From: Caballeronia pedi
GTDB lineage: Bacteria; Pseudomonadota; Gammaproteobacteria; Burkholderiales; Burkholderiaceae
Length of the DNA: 64,000 nucleotides
Direction of reading: 5' to 3'
NCBI RefSeq assembly: GCF_001544915.2
Contig: NZ_FCOE02000001.1
Coordinates: forward strand, 248,001 to 312,000
Below, piece after piece: positions 36,870 to 46,923 of the stretch (the first letter of the stretch is position 1; each line of letters starts with the position of its first letter). Position numbers and translations under genes: made by a program. The notes under the pieces were generated by a model that worked only from the letters and a program-made list of their open reading frames with translations, had not been told where the DNA came from and made no database searches.

Positions 36870-38018
36870 TCACCACTCCGCAACACTGCCATCCGCGTGA
36901 CGCCACACCGGATTGCGCCAGCGATGGCCAACCTTCGCCATCTCGCGAACTTTTTCCTCGTTTACCTCGATACCCAAACCCGGCCCTTGCGGAATCGACA
37001 CCATGCCGTCTTCATACTTGAAGACTTCCGGATTCCTGATGTAGTCGAGCAGGTCGTTGCCCTTGTTGTAGTGGATGCCGAGGCTCTGTTCCTGAATGAA
37101 CGCGTTGTAGCTGACCGCGTCGATCTGCAGGCAGGTCGCGAGCGCGATCGGGCCGAGCGGGCAGTGCAGCGCGAGCGCGACGTCGTAGGCTTCGGCCATC
37201 GTCGCGATCTTGCGGCATTCCGTGATGCCGCCCGCATGCGACGCGTCCGGCTGAATGATATCGACGTAGCCGCCCGCCAGAATGTGCTTGAAATCCCAGC
37301 GCGAGTAGAGCCGCTCGCCGAGCGCGATCGGCGTGCTCGTCTGGTTGACGATGTCGCGCAGCGCCTCGACGTTCTCCGAGAGCACCGGCTCTTCGATGAA
37401 CATCAGCTTGAACGGATCGAGTTCCTTCGCGAGCACCTTCGCCATCGGCTTGTGCACGCGTCCATGGAAATCCACGCCGATGCCCACGTTCGGCCCGACC
37501 GCCTCGCGCACCGCGCGCACGTTGTCGATCACGCCCTGAACCTTGTCGAAGGTATCGATGATCTGCAACTCTTCCGAACCGTTCATCTTCACGGCCTTGA
37601 AGCCGCGCTCGACCACCGCGCGCGCGTTGTTCGCGACATCGCTCGGACGATCGCCGCCGATCCACGAATAGACCTTGATCCTGTCGCGCACCTGACCGCC
37701 GAGCAGCGCGTGCACGGGCACGCCGTGATGCTTGCCGAGAATGTCCCACAGCGCCTGATCGACGCCCGCGATCGCGCTCATGCCGATCGGCCCGCCGCGA
37801 TAGAAGCCGGAACGGTACATCACCTGCCACAGGTCTTCGATATGACGCGGGTCGCGGCCGACCAGATAGTCGGCGAGTTCGTCGACGGCGGCGGCCACCG
37901 TATGCGCGCGGCCTTCGACGACCGGCTCACCCCAGCCGGTGATGCCTTCGTCGGTTTCGATCTTGAGGAAGCACCAGCGCGGCGGAACGATAAAGGTCTC
38001 GAGTTTCGTGATTTTCAT
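36870..38018 (-). CDS. dgoD: D-galactonate dehydratase
   Basis: The 382-residue enolase-superfamily enzyme dehydrates D-galactonate to 2-keto-3-deoxygalactonate. It begins [20 protein letters not shown] and has the acid-sugar dehydratase features: [14 protein letters not shown] and [11 protein letters not shown], then [10 protein letters not shown] (metal ligands) and the catalytic His in [20 protein letters not shown]. The strong match over the whole length supports galactonate over mandelate or gluconate. No dgoK, dgoA or dgoT is present, so the rest of the route lies elsewhere. A divergent FadR-type regulator follows upstream, presumably controlling it. Confidence 0.92.
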   Translation of the reverse strand: MKITKLETFIVPPRWCFLKIETDEGITGWGEPVVEGRAHTVAAAVDELADYLVGRDPRHIEDLWQVMYRSGFYRGGPIGMSAIAGVDQALWDILGKHHGVPVHALLGGQVRDRIKVYSWIGGDRPSDVANNARAVVERGFKAVKMNGSEELQIIDTFDKVQGVIDNVRAVREAVGPNVGIGVDFHGRVHKPMAKVLAKELDPFKLMFIEEPVLSENVEALRDIVNQTSTPIALGERLYSRWDFKHILAGGYVDIIQPDASHAGGITECRKIATMAEAYDVALALHCPLGPIALATCLQIDAVSYNAFIQEQSLGIHYNKGNDLLDYIRNPEVFKYEDGMVSIPQGPGLGIEVNEEKVREMAKVGHRWRNPVWRHADGSVAEW

Positions 38019-38080
38019 GAAGCGTCTCCCGATAAGGAATCACATGGTAGCAAAAAGCGCGATCTGAGCATATTAATAGT

Positions 38081-38096
38081 ATTATTCAAGAATAAT
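38081..38096. promoter_or_regulatory. Palindrome in the dgoD / regulator divergent region, candidate operator
   Basis: A perfect inverted repeat attatt-caag-aataat lies in an AT-rich stretch between the two divergent starts, 62 bases from dgoD and 63 from the regulator. Its position fits an operator for the FadR-type regulator, but it does not obviously show the usual GT-N-AC core, so it is only a candidate. Confidence 0.4.
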
Positions 38097-38159
38097 CGGG
38101 ACTTACGAAACATCAGTCAAATACCCGATAATCGTGGCCCAACGAAAAGGGAGACCATC

Positions 38160-38837
38160 ATTCACCGGGATCTGCATGGCCGCGTGACGCTCGAACTGGG
38201 CATGGCGATTCTGCGCGGCGATTTTTCGCCCGGCTTGCCATTGCCGCGCGAAGCGGAACTGATGGAGCGCTTCGGCGTGAGCCGCACGGTGCTGCGCGAG
38301 GCGTTGCGCACGCTTACATCGAAAGGGCTGATCGAGTCGCGGCCGAAAGTCGGCACGCGGGTGCGCGCGAAGCATGCCTGGAATCTGCTCGACGCCGACA
38401 TGCTCGACTGGTATTCACGCGTCGCGCCGCCGCTGCAATTCGCGCTCAAGCTTCAGGAGATGCGCGAGATGATCGAGCCGTACGCCGCCGCGCTCGCCGC
38501 CGACAATCACGAGGACGGCACGCGCGAACGGCTCACGCGCGCGCATCGGGCGATGGCAGACGCGCAGAACGTCGACGAATGGGTGCGCGCCGATCTCGAC
38601 TTCCATCTCTGCGTGCTCGCCGCGTGCAGCAACGAATTGCTGATACCGCTCGGCGCGCTGATCGAGCGCACGCTCGAAGGCCAGTTGCGCCTGAACGCGA
38701 AGCGCGCCGAGGTGTACAACGCGTCGCTCGCGGAACATACGGCCGTGTTCGATGCGATCATCGCTCGCGATTCGAACGGTGCGCGCCGCGCGATGGCGTC
38801 ACTCCTCGGCGTGACGCGCGGACGCATAGAAGGCTGA
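38160..38837 (+). CDS. FadR-subfamily GntR transcriptional regulator, probable galactonate regulator
   Basis: The protein has an N-terminal winged helix (LGMAILRGDFSPGLPLPREA, ELMERFGVSRTVLREALRTL, KGLIESRPKVGTRVRA) and a C-terminal FCD ligand domain (MREMIEPYAAALAADN, DLDFHLCVLAACSNELLIPL, HTAVFDAIIARDSNGARRAM). It resembles DgoR, which represses galactonate genes. The start is unusual: no ATG, GTG or TTG lies in frame at the expected site. An ATT at 38160, six bases after AAGGGAG-like sequence, gives the normal N-terminus; GTG at 38184 or ATG at 38202 would remove part of helix 1. Start uncertain, function fairly sure. Confidence 0.82.
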   Translation: MHRDLHGRVTLELGMAILRGDFSPGLPLPREAELMERFGVSRTVLREALRTLTSKGLIESRPKVGTRVRAKHAWNLLDADMLDWYSRVAPPLQFALKLQEMREMIEPYAAALAADNHEDGTRERLTRAHRAMADAQNVDEWVRADLDFHLCVLAACSNELLIPLGALIERTLEGQLRLNAKRAEVYNASLAEHTAVFDAIIARDSNGARRAMASLLGVTRGRIEG

Positions 38838-38849
38838 AACCCACTCGCG

Positions 38850-39710
38850 CTAGAACGCGTTGAGCGGGATCTTCAGATACGTCGTGCCGTTGCCCGCCGC
38901 GTCCGGGAAATGGCCCGCGCGGATGTTCACCTGAATCGCCGGCACGATGAGCGTCGGCATGCCGAGCGTCGCGTCGCGCGCCTCGCGCATCGCGACGAAT
39001 TCGTCTTCGGTCTTGCCGCCGCCCACATGAATGTTCTGCTCGCGTTGCTCGCGCACCGTGCTTTGCCAGCGCGGGCCGCGCGTGCTGGGCGGATAGTCGT
39101 GGCAGACGAACAGCCGCGTATCGGGATCGAGCGTCAGCAGCCGCTGAATCGACCGGTACAGCGTGCGCGCGCTGCCGCCCGGGAAGTCGCACCGCGCGGT
39201 GCCGACGTCCGGCATGAACAGTGTGTCGCCGACGAACACCGAATCGGCGATCCGGTACGCCATGTCGGCGGGCGTGTGTCCCGGCACGAACAGCGCGCAG
39301 GCTTCGATCTCGCCGATCATGAAACGCTCGCCATCCGAAAAGAGATGATCGAACTGCGAGCCGTCGAGCTGAAACTCCGGCTCGAGATCGAAGATCTTTT
39401 TGAACACGCCCTGGACCGTGCGGATCGATTCGCCGATGGCGATTTTCCCGCCGAGCTCGCGCTTCAGATACGGCGCCGCCGAAAGATGATCGGCGTGCGC
39501 GTGCGTTTCCAGAATCCATTCGACGCGAAGGCGCTGTTCATGTACGAACGCGATGACCGCATCGGCGGAGCGCGTCGAGGTGCGCGCGGCGTTCGGATCG
39601 TAGTCGAGCACCGGATCGACGATGGCCGCCGGCGAGCCGGCTTCCTTGTAGACGACATACGTCATCGTGCCGGTGTTGATATCGAAGAAAGGCTGGATGA
39701 TCGGTTGCAC
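38850..39710 (-). CDS. MBL-fold metallo-hydrolase, persulfide dioxygenase (ETHE1/Blh)-like
   Basis: The 286-residue product has the metallo-beta-lactamase motifs ILETHAHADHLSAAPYLKRE (about residues 66-85), FVPGHTPADMAYRI, VFVGDTLFMPDVGTARCDFP and FVCHDYPPSTRGPRWQSTV. Within this superfamily the pattern suggests the iron-dependent persulfide dioxygenases related to ETHE1 and bacterial Blh, which oxidise glutathione persulfide in sulfide detoxification; a glyoxalase II role is less likely. It starts with GTG at 39710 with a G-rich ribosome site. No rhodanese or BigR-type regulator is adjacent. Confidence 0.8.
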   Translation of the reverse strand: MQPIIQPFFDINTGTMTYVVYKEAGSPAAIVDPVLDYDPNAARTSTRSADAVIAFVHEQRLRVEWILETHAHADHLSAAPYLKRELGGKIAIGESIRTVQGVFKKIFDLEPEFQLDGSQFDHLFSDGERFMIGEIEACALFVPGHTPADMAYRIADSVFVGDTLFMPDVGTARCDFPGGSARTLYRSIQRLLTLDPDTRLFVCHDYPPSTRGPRWQSTVREQREQNIHVGGGKTEDEFVAMREARDATLGMPTLIVPAIQVNIRAGHFPDAAGNGTTYLKIPLNAF

Positions 39711-39773
39711 GCTGGTTCCCCTGTCTGCAATGCGATCTCCGCTGCATTTGCAATCTTGAGACCGCGATACAGT

Positions 39774-40709
39774 TTAACGCTTCGCGATCGGGGCGGATCG
39801 GTTCACCAGCGCGATGCCCGCGAGCACCATCGCGGCGGCGATCATGAAGCGCGCGGTGAAATGCTCGCCGAGCAGCAGCACGCCGAAGGTGACGCCGAAG
39901 ATCGGCGTGAGAAACGAGAAGACCGACAGCCGCGACGCCATATAGCGCGTGAGCAGCCAGAACCACGTCAGATAGCTGACGAATGCGACGACGACCGCCT
40001 GATACGCGAGGCTCGCGATCGTCATCGGCGATACTGCTTCGACGTGCGTCTGCCCGATGCCCGCCGCCAGCACGAGCAGCAATACCGCCGATACCGCCAG
40101 TTGATAGAACAGCGTCTTGCTGGCGCTCGCATGCGCGAGCGACGAAGCACGCACGACCACCGTCGTCGCGGCCCAGAAAATGCCCGCCAGGATGCCGAGC
40201 GCATCGCCCGCGATGCCGCGCAACGTCGATGCGCTGTTCGGATTGCCGTGCAAAAAGCCGTCGGCGAATGCGAGCGCGATGCCGCAGAACGCGAGCACGA
40301 TGCCGCTCCACTGCGTGCGCGATAGCCGCTCGCCCGCGACGAACCGGTGCAGTCCGAGCGCGGTGAAGCAGGGCGCGGTGTAGAGAAAGACCGCCATGCG
40401 CGTGGCCGTCGTGAGGTTCAGGCCGAAGAAGATGCAGACGAATTCGCCACCGAACAGCACGCCCGCGAGCAGACCGGCGGGCAGCGTGTCGTCGCGCTGA
40501 AAGAGCGGCACGCCGCGCGTGCGCGTCCAGATCCAGACCAGCAAGGTGGCGATCAGCGAGCGGATGCCGGCCTGCAGCATCGGCGGAATCGACGCGTTTG
40601 CTTCCTTGATCGCGACTTGCTGGAATCCCCACGCGCCGCACAAAGCGATCATCACGATGACGGCGGTGGCGTCCGGGGCGCGGCGCAGGGCGAGGGAGGG
40701 CATGCTCAT
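39774..40709 (-). CDS. EamA/DMT-superfamily transporter
   Basis: The 311-residue product is hydrophobic with about ten predicted membrane segments arranged as two EamA repeats: ATAVIVMIALCGAWGFQQVA at the start of the first and LGILAGIFWAATTVVVRAS at the start of the second, plus FGVTFGVLLLGEHFTARFM near the end. Such proteins export amino acids, metabolites or drugs from the cytoplasm; the substrate cannot be told. The ATG at 40709 is used. It is separated by 63 bases from the downstream metallo-hydrolase, so co-transcription is possible. Confidence 0.85.
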   Translation of the reverse strand: MSMPSLALRRAPDATAVIVMIALCGAWGFQQVAIKEANASIPPMLQAGIRSLIATLLVWIWTRTRGVPLFQRDDTLPAGLLAGVLFGGEFVCIFFGLNLTTATRMAVFLYTAPCFTALGLHRFVAGERLSRTQWSGIVLAFCGIALAFADGFLHGNPNSASTLRGIAGDALGILAGIFWAATTVVVRASSLAHASASKTLFYQLAVSAVLLLVLAAGIGQTHVEAVSPMTIASLAYQAVVVAFVSYLTWFWLLTRYMASRLSVFSFLTPIFGVTFGVLLLGEHFTARFMIAAAMVLAGIALVNRSAPIAKR

Positions 40710-40841
40710 CGGCGGGCTCGGTAAGCGTGGCCGCAGAGGCCATGCACTGATTTGGAGCGTCGATTGTGCCAGTGAACGGACCGCGCGAGTGCAAGAGGAT
40801 TGCGCGCCGCGACGAATGCGCGGCGCGAAGTCATGCGTGAA

Positions 40842-41228
40842 TCAGGAATGCTTTTCGATCAGCTCGACCTTGTAGCCGTCCGGATCTTCGACGAATGCGA
40901 TCACCGTCGTGCCGCCCTTCACGGGACCGGCTTCGCGCGTGACCTTGCCGCCCGCCTGGCGGATGCGCTCGCACGCGTCGGCGGCGCTGTCCACTTCGAG
41001 CGCGATGTGACCGTACGCGGTGCCGAGGTCGTACTTGTCGGTGCCCCAGTTATAGGTCAGTTCGAGCACGCTGTGCTCGCTTTCGGGACCGTAGCCGACG
41101 AACGCGAGCGTGTATTTGTACTCGGGGTTTTCGCTTTGACGCAGCACTTTCATGCCGAGAATGCGCGTGTAGAAATCGATGGAACGCTGCAGGTCGCCGA
41201 CGCGCAGCATCGTGTGGAGGAGTCGCAT
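40842..41228 (-). CDS. gloA: Lactoylglutathione lyase (glyoxalase I)
   Basis: The 128-residue enzyme isomerises the methylglyoxal-glutathione hemithioacetal to S-lactoylglutathione. It has the two-beta-alpha-beta glyoxalase fold with [20 protein letters not shown] (metal His5), [20 protein letters not shown] (Glu ligand), [20 protein letters not shown] (His) and [15 protein letters not shown] (Glu). The length and ligands fit the nickel-type bacterial GloA. The ATG at 41228 (MRLLHTML) is used, dropping 23 upstream codons of the open frame. Confidence 0.95.
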   Translation of the reverse strand: MRLLHTMLRVGDLQRSIDFYTRILGMKVLRQSENPEYKYTLAFVGYGPESEHSVLELTYNWGTDKYDLGTAYGHIALEVDSAADACERIRQAGGKVTREAGPVKGGTTVIAFVEDPDGYKVELIEKHS

Positions 41229-41309
41229 GGTGGGGTTCCTGTTGTGTGTTGTTTGCGGGGGACAGGAAGGAAATTGTACCGTCGGCGCTCCCCGCACGCT
41301 GAGCGCGCC

Positions 41310-42230
41310 TCAGAGCGCCGGCAACAGGTCGGGCGGATGATGCTTGAGCGTATGCCGCGCCTCGCGGAACTCCGGAAAGATCGATTCGACCGTCTGCCAG
41401 AAACGCGGGCTGTGATTCATCTCGCGCAGATGCGCGAGTTCGTGCGCGACCACGTAATCGATGATCGACAGCGGAAAATGGATGAGCCGCCAGTTCAGGC
41501 GGATCTTGCCGTCGCTGGAGCAACTGCCCCAGCGCGTCGCCGCCGATGACAGCGCATACGCGCGATATTCCACGCCGAGCTTCGACGCGTACACCGCGAG
41601 CCGCTCACCAAAGATGCGCTTCGCTTCGGACTGCAGCCAGCCCTGCACGCGATCCTTGATCTGCTGCGCGTCGGCGAGCGCGGGCATCGCGAGCGAGAGC
41701 ACGCTGGTTTGGTCGTCGAAGGAGAGCGTGCTCGCCGTCGATCCGAGCGACACGCTGATCGTCTTGCCGAGAAACGGAAACTGCGCGCCGTCCTTCCACT
41801 CGATGCGCGGCAGCGCGCGCTGCTCGACGCGCGTCTGCCATTCGGTGAGCTTCTTGACGATCCAGTTCTGCTTGTCGAGGATCGCGCTTTCGATGTCCGC
41901 GATCGTCACCCAGCGCGGCGCGGTGATCGCGAGCCCGGTGCCGTCGATGCAAAAGCCGATCGTGCGCCGCGACGAACGCCGCAACCGGTACTCCAGCGCG
42001 CCCGCCTTCAGCGCGATGCGGCGCAGGCGCACGCCATCGGGCAGCGGCCTCGGCGGCGCTGCGGGCGTGAGAACGGGAAGGGGATCGCTGCCCGGCACGT
42101 CGCCGCGCAGCGGAGCCGGTCCGCTCGCGGGCGGCGCGCCGGAGTAGGCCGGCGCATGCTCGAACGGCAGATCGAGTTGCAGGGTATCGAGCGCGACGGC
42201 GGGGCGCTGTCGCGATGGGGCTTTCTGCAT
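41310..42230 (-). CDS. YgjP-like metallopeptidase-domain protein (DUF45)
   Basis: The 306-residue product ends in a zinc-metallopeptidase domain of the YgjP/WLM type, with IDYVVAHELAHLREMNHSPR (HELAH plus a third His) and the preceding RWGSCSSDGKIRLNWRLIHF, a family hallmark. The N-terminal 75 residues are Pro/Ala-rich and probably unstructured. Its substrate is unknown. I chose the ATG at 42230; a GTG at 42344 in the same frame would make it overlap plsC by 32 bases. It lies in a row with plsC, gmhB and glyS, and probably belongs to that transcript. Confidence 0.85.
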   Translation of the reverse strand: MQKAPSRQRPAVALDTLQLDLPFEHAPAYSGAPPASGPAPLRGDVPGSDPLPVLTPAAPPRPLPDGVRLRRIALKAGALEYRLRRSSRRTIGFCIDGTGLAITAPRWVTIADIESAILDKQNWIVKKLTEWQTRVEQRALPRIEWKDGAQFPFLGKTISVSLGSTASTLSFDDQTSVLSLAMPALADAQQIKDRVQGWLQSEAKRIFGERLAVYASKLGVEYRAYALSSAATRWGSCSSDGKIRLNWRLIHFPLSIIDYVVAHELAHLREMNHSPRFWQTVESIFPEFREARHTLKHHPPDLLPAL

Positions 42231-42312
42231 CGGCTCGGCTTTGCGCTCACGGCGCAGAAATGACGAGAAGAACGAGTAAGGCACGCCGCGGCTCGATTCG
42301 AACGCCGCCGCG

Positions 42313-43086
42313 TTAGCGGCCCGCGCCCGCGGCGCCGGCTTCACCCGGCTGCGCGTTCGGCGCGGCGTAGGCGTGCGGATCGATGCGGCGCATTTCCGTC
42401 TCGATCCAGCTTTCGACGCGCGTGTTCACTTCCTCGGGCGTGAGGCCGGTCGTGTCGATCGGCTGGCCGATCGACACCGTGACTATACCCGGATATTTGA
42501 TGAACGAATTGCGTGGCCACACGTGTCCGGCGTTGTGCGCGATCGGCACGACGGGCGCGCCGGTCGCGACCGCGAAGCGCGCGCCGCCGGTCTTGTACTT
42601 GCCCTGGCTGCCCACTTTCGTGCGCGTGCCTTCGGGAAACATGATGACCCACGCGCCTTCGTTCATGCGCGCGCGGCCCTGGCTCGTGACCGACGTGAAC
42701 GCGTCGCGGCCCTGCTTGCGGTCGATGTGCACCATCTTGAGCAGCCCGAGCGCCCAGCCGAAGAACGGCACGTAGAGCAGCTCGCGCTTGAAGACGTAGC
42801 AGAGCGGACGCGGCATCAGCGCGGGAAACGCGACCGTCTCCCAGGCGGACTGATGCTTCGACAGCAGCACGGCGGGGCCATTGGGCAGGTTCTCCATGCC
42901 TTGGATCGTGTAGCGAATGCCGATCAGATGCCGCATGACCACGATCGTCGACTTGCACCAGCCGGCCGCCATCCAGTAGCGCTTGTCGGCGCGCATGAAC
43001 GGAAACGCGATGAAGCAGGCGATCGCGTACGGCACCGTATACACGATGAAGTAAAACATCAACAGCAACGAACGGATGAAGCGCAT
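42313..43086 (-). CDS. plsC: 1-acyl-sn-glycerol-3-phosphate acyltransferase
   Basis: PlsC acylates lysophosphatidate to make phosphatidate at the inner membrane. The 257-residue product has an N-terminal membrane segment (RSLLLMFYFIVYTVPYAIAC) and the acyltransferase motifs VLLSKHQSAWETVAFPAL (H-X4-E, the variant common in betaproteobacteria) and VIMFPEGTRTKVGSQGKYKT, followed by VVPIAHNAGHVWP. The gene starts 12 bases after gmhB, so the two are surely co-transcribed. Confidence 0.93.
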   Translation of the reverse strand: MRFIRSLLLMFYFIVYTVPYAIACFIAFPFMRADKRYWMAAGWCKSTIVVMRHLIGIRYTIQGMENLPNGPAVLLSKHQSAWETVAFPALMPRPLCYVFKRELLYVPFFGWALGLLKMVHIDRKQGRDAFTSVTSQGRARMNEGAWVIMFPEGTRTKVGSQGKYKTGGARFAVATGAPVVPIAHNAGHVWPRNSFIKYPGIVTVSIGQPIDTTGLTPEEVNTRVESWIETEMRRIDPHAYAAPNAQPGEAGAAGAGR

Positions 43087-43098
43087 GGAGTCTCGGCG

Positions 43099-43671
43099 TT
43101 ACTGGGCGGCGGAGCGGTCTTGATGCCGCTTGAGGAAGTCGAGCGCGAACGCGCGCAAGTCCTTGTGGACGACGGTGCCTTCGGGCAACTGACCTTCCTT
43201 CAAGGTCTTTTCGCCCTTGCCGGTGAGCACGAGATGCACGGGAAAGCCGAGCGACGCGCCCGCCTGCAGATCGCGCAGCGCATCGCCGACGACCGGCGTG
43301 TCTTCCGGATCGATCTCGAAGCGGTCGATGATCTGCTGCAACATGCCCGGCCTCGGCTTTCGGCAATCGCACTGATCTTCCGCCGTGTGCGGGCAGAAGA
43401 ACACCGCATCGATGCGTCCGCCCACTGCCGCGACCGCGCGATTCATCTTCTGATGCATCGCGTTCAGCGCGGCCATGTCGAACAGACCGCGCCCGATGCC
43501 CGACTGATTCGATGCGATCGCCACGCGATAGCCCGCCTGATTCAGCCGCGCGATCGCTTCGAGACTGCCGGGAATGGCGACCCATTCGTCCGGCGACTTG
43601 ATGAAGGCATCGGAATCGACGTTGATCACGCCGTCGCGATCGAGGATGACCAGTTTTCGGTTCATGACCAT
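43099..43671 (-). CDS. gmhB: D-glycero-beta-D-manno-heptose-1,7-bisphosphate 7-phosphatase
   Basis: GmhB removes the 7-phosphate in ADP-heptose synthesis for lipopolysaccharide core. The 190-residue HAD protein has KLVILDRDGVINVDSDAFIK (nucleophile Asp and acid/base Asp), the zinc-binding FFCPHTAEDQCDCRKPRPGM, and the last HAD motif VVGDALRDLQAGASLG. Either ATG at 43671 or 43665 may be used. It begins nine bases after glyS and is followed by plsC, a conserved betaproteobacterial order. Confidence 0.94.
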   Translation of the reverse strand: MVMNRKLVILDRDGVINVDSDAFIKSPDEWVAIPGSLEAIARLNQAGYRVAIASNQSGIGRGLFDMAALNAMHQKMNRAVAAVGGRIDAVFFCPHTAEDQCDCRKPRPGMLQQIIDRFEIDPEDTPVVGDALRDLQAGASLGFPVHLVLTGKGEKTLKEGQLPEGTVVHKDLRAFALDFLKRHQDRSAAQ

Positions 43672-43680
43672 GGCGGCGCG

Positions 43681-45780
43681 TCAGGCAGCGAGCTTGGAGA
43701 TATCAGCGACACAGTTCATCTGCTGATGCAATGCGTTGAGCAACGCGAGACGATTGTTGCGCAGCGCGGGGTCTTCCGCGTTCACCATCACGTCGTTGAA
43801 GAACGTGTCGACGCTTTCGCGCAACGCGGCGAGCGCGCTCAGCGCTTCCGTATAGTTGCGGGCGGCGAGCTGGCTTTGCACGCGCGGCGTCACCTGCTCG
43901 ATCTGCGCGTACAGATTCTTCTCCGCCGCTTCGACGAGCAGTTCCTTGTTCACCGACGCAGGCGCGCCCTGTTCCGACTTCTTGAGGATGTTCGAGATGC
44001 GCTTGTTGGCCGCCGCGAGCGCTGCGGCTTCCGGCAGCGCCGCGAACTCGCGCACGGCGTCGAGGCGCGCGACGATATCGTCCAGACGCGTCGGGTTCAG
44101 GCTCAGCACGGCTTCGATATCGTTCGCTTCGAAGCCCCGTTCGCGCAACAGACCGCGCAGGCGATCGAGGAAGAACGCGTAGATGGCTTCGGTCGAATCG
44201 GCGACTTGCGGCATGTTCGCGAACTGGCGTTGCGCCGTGCCGACGAGATCGCGCAGATCGATCGGCAGCTTCTTTTCCAGCATGATGCGCAGCACGCCGA
44301 GCGCATGACGGCGCAGCGCGAACGGGTCTTTCTCGCCGGTCGGCGCGAGACCGATGCCCCAGATGCCGACGATCGTTTCCAGCTTGTCCGCGAGCGCAAC
44401 GGCGGCGCCGACACCCGTCGACGGCGTGTCATCGCCCGAGAAGCGCGGCTGATAGTGCTCCGAGCACGCGAGCGCGACTTCTTCCGGCTCGCCGTCATGG
44501 CGCGCGTAGTACGTGCCCATCGTGCCTTGCAGCTCGGGGAATTCGCCGACCATGTCGGTCAGCAAGTCCGCCTTCGCGAGACGCGCGGCGCGGCGCGTCA
44601 ACGCGGCATCGACGCCGACCATCGGCGCGATTTCGCCCGCGAGCGCTTCGAGACGCTCGACGCGCTGCAAGGCCGAACCGAGCTTGTTGTGATAGACGAC
44701 GTTCGCGAGCAGCGGCACGCGATCTTCGAGACGCTTCTTCTTGTCCTGCGTGAAGAAGAACTTCGCGTCGGCGAGGCGCGGGCGCACGACGCGCTGATTG
44801 CCTTCGACGATCTCGGCCGGCGTCTTCGTATCGATGTTTGACACGATCAGGAAACGCGAGCGCAGCTTGCCGTGCTGGTCGGTGAGGGCGAAGTACTTTT
44901 GGTTGGTCTGCATCGTGAGGATCAGACATTCCTGCGGCACCTGCAGGAATTCCTCGTCGAAGCGGCATTCGTAGACGACCGGCCATTCGACCAGCGCGTT
45001 CACTTCATCGAGCAACGCTTCGGGCATCACGACGCGGTCATCTCCGGCGAATGCCTGAAGCTGCGTGCGGATCGATTCGCGGCGATCGTCGAAACTGGCG
45101 ACGACGTGGCCCTTGTGGCGCAATGTATCGGCGTAATCATCGGCATGAGCAATCGCGACGAAGCCTTCCGACATGAACCGATGGCCGATGGTCGTATCGC
45201 CCGAATCGACGCCGAGCGCGCTGACCGGCACGATGTTGCGCCCGTGCATCGCGATCAGGCGCTGCACCGGACGCACGAACTGTACGCTGGTGCCGTCCGG
45301 GCGCTGATAGGTCATGACCTTCGGGATCGGCAGCTTGCCGAGGGTTTCATCGAGCGCTGCCTGCAGGCCGTCGGCGAGCGTCGCGCCGGGCGCGGCGTAG
45401 CGCAGGAAGAACGCTTCGGCCTTGCCGTCCTGCGCGCGTTCGAGTTCGGCGAGCGGGAAGTCCGGGAAGCCGAGCGCCGCGAGCTTTTTCGCGAGCGGCG
45501 GCGTGGGGTTGCCTTCCTTGTCGAGCGCAACCGTGACCGGCAGCACTTTCTCGCGCACCTGCTTTTCGGGCGCGACATCGCGCACGTTCTTCACGAGCAC
45601 GGCGAGGCGGCGCGGCGTTGCGTACTTTTCGAACGAAGGCGCGCCATCGATCAGATCGCGCGCGGCGAGCCGCTCCACGATGCCTTCGGCAAAAGCGGTG
45701 CCGAGACGCGCGAGCGCCTTCGGCGGCAGTTCTTCGGTGAGCAGCTCGACGAGCAGGGAAGCGTGGTTGGATTGCGTCAT
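43681..45780 (-). CDS. glyS: Glycine--tRNA ligase beta subunit
   Basis: GlyS is the large subunit of the alpha2beta2 bacterial glycyl-tRNA synthetase, needed for tRNA recognition. The 699-residue length is typical. It begins [20 protein letters not shown], with [40 protein letters not shown] and a C-terminal anticodon-binding DALR-like region ([20 protein letters not shown]). The ATG at 45780 is chosen over a longer frame that would overlap glyQ. It follows glyQ by 17 bases, so both subunits are co-expressed. Confidence 0.97.
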   Translation of the reverse strand: MTQSNHASLLVELLTEELPPKALARLGTAFAEGIVERLAARDLIDGAPSFEKYATPRRLAVLVKNVRDVAPEKQVREKVLPVTVALDKEGNPTPPLAKKLAALGFPDFPLAELERAQDGKAEAFFLRYAAPGATLADGLQAALDETLGKLPIPKVMTYQRPDGTSVQFVRPVQRLIAMHGRNIVPVSALGVDSGDTTIGHRFMSEGFVAIAHADDYADTLRHKGHVVASFDDRRESIRTQLQAFAGDDRVVMPEALLDEVNALVEWPVVYECRFDEEFLQVPQECLILTMQTNQKYFALTDQHGKLRSRFLIVSNIDTKTPAEIVEGNQRVVRPRLADAKFFFTQDKKKRLEDRVPLLANVVYHNKLGSALQRVERLEALAGEIAPMVGVDAALTRRAARLAKADLLTDMVGEFPELQGTMGTYYARHDGEPEEVALACSEHYQPRFSGDDTPSTGVGAAVALADKLETIVGIWGIGLAPTGEKDPFALRRHALGVLRIMLEKKLPIDLRDLVGTAQRQFANMPQVADSTEAIYAFFLDRLRGLLRERGFEANDIEAVLSLNPTRLDDIVARLDAVREFAALPEAAALAAANKRISNILKKSEQGAPASVNKELLVEAAEKNLYAQIEQVTPRVQSQLAARNYTEALSALAALRESVDTFFNDVMVNAEDPALRNNRLALLNALHQQMNCVADISKLAA

Positions 45781-45797
45781 TGTTCTGTCGAGCCTCG

Positions 45798-46817
45798 TCA
45801 AACCTGTTCGTTGTTGCCCGCGGGCGAGCTTTCCACTCTCAGCGGCGGCGCCCATGCGGGACGCTGCGCCTCTTGCTCATCGGTGATGAGGTCGCGATCG
45901 CCTCTGACCGGATTGCCGAGCATCGGGAAGCCGAGCGCTTCGCGCGAATCGTAGTAAGCCTGCGCGACGAGGCGCGACAACGCACGGATGCGGCCGATAT
46001 ACGCTGCGCGCTCCGTCACGGAAATGGCGCCGCGCGCGTCGAGCAGATTGAACGTGTGGCCCGCCTTCAACACTAGCTCATACGCGGGCAGCGCGAGCTT
46101 CGCGTCGATCATCTTCTTCGCTTCTTCTTCGTAGCTCTTGAAGAACGTGAAGAGCAGGTCGACGTTCGCGTGCTCGAAGTTGTACGTGGACTGTTCGACT
46201 TCGTTCTGGTGATACACGTCGCCGTAAGTCAGTTGACGCAGCACGCGGCCGTTCGGGCCGTCTTCTTCCCATTCGGTCCAGATGAGGTCGTACACGTTCT
46301 CGACCTTCTGCAGATACATCGCGAGACGTTCGAGACCGTAGGTGATTTCGCCGAGCACCGGCTTGCAATCGAGGCCGCCCGCCTGCTGGAAGTACGTGAA
46401 CTGCGTCACTTCCATGCCGTTCAGCCACACTTCCCAGCCGAGTCCCCACGCGCCGAGCGTCGGATTTTCCCAGTCGTCCTCGACGAAGCGCACGTCGTTC
46501 TGCTTCAGGTCGAAGCCGAGTGCTTCGAGCGAGCCGAGGTACAGATCGAGGATGTTTTCCGGCGCGGGCTTCAGCACCACCTGATACTGATAGTAGTGCT
46601 GCAGACGGTTCGGATTCTCGCCGTAACGGCCGTCCTTCGGGCGGCGCGACGGTTGAACGTAGGCCGCGCGCCACGGCTCGGGGCCGATCGCGCGCAGGAA
46701 CGTGTGGACGTGCGAGGTGCCCGCGCCGACTTCCATGTCGATCGGCTGGAGGAGCGCGCAGCCCTTGTCGTTCCAGTAGGACTGCAGCGTCAGAATGATT
46801 TGCTGGAAAGTGAGCAT
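45798..46817 (-). CDS. glyQ: Glycine--tRNA ligase alpha subunit
   Basis: GlyQ is the catalytic subunit that forms glycyl-adenylate. The 339-residue product starts [20 protein letters not shown] and has the class II motifs around [40 protein letters not shown] and [20 protein letters not shown]. It carries a C-terminal extension of about 35 residues compared with E. coli GlyQ, as is usual in Burkholderiaceae. The ATG at 46817 is used. A TAAAAT sequence on the minus strand near 46906-46911 may belong to its promoter. Confidence 0.96.
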   Translation of the reverse strand: MLTFQQIILTLQSYWNDKGCALLQPIDMEVGAGTSHVHTFLRAIGPEPWRAAYVQPSRRPKDGRYGENPNRLQHYYQYQVVLKPAPENILDLYLGSLEALGFDLKQNDVRFVEDDWENPTLGAWGLGWEVWLNGMEVTQFTYFQQAGGLDCKPVLGEITYGLERLAMYLQKVENVYDLIWTEWEEDGPNGRVLRQLTYGDVYHQNEVEQSTYNFEHANVDLLFTFFKSYEEEAKKMIDAKLALPAYELVLKAGHTFNLLDARGAISVTERAAYIGRIRALSRLVAQAYYDSREALGFPMLGNPVRGDRDLITDEQEAQRPAWAPPLRVESSPAGNNEQV

Positions 46818-46923
46818 GATTGCCTTTGATGCGGGGCGTACACGGCGCGGCCGGCGTCGTGACGACGCGACCCGGAGGCTCGGCCGATGTGCCGAAACGT
46901 TGAATTTTAGCCGAACGCAGAAG

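Noticed and set aside
36582..38159. Long open frame joining in phase to the FadR-type regulator, suggesting a much larger protein
   Set aside because: The upstream part runs antisense through dgoD and across the AT-rich promoter region and has no protein character; the regulator family starts just before the DNA-binding helix.
42231..42344. Longer GTG-started form of the YgjP-like metallopeptidase overlapping plsC
   Set aside because: The extra 38 residues overlap plsC by 32 bases and add only low-complexity sequence; the ATG at 42230 avoids the overlap. The longer form cannot be fully excluded.
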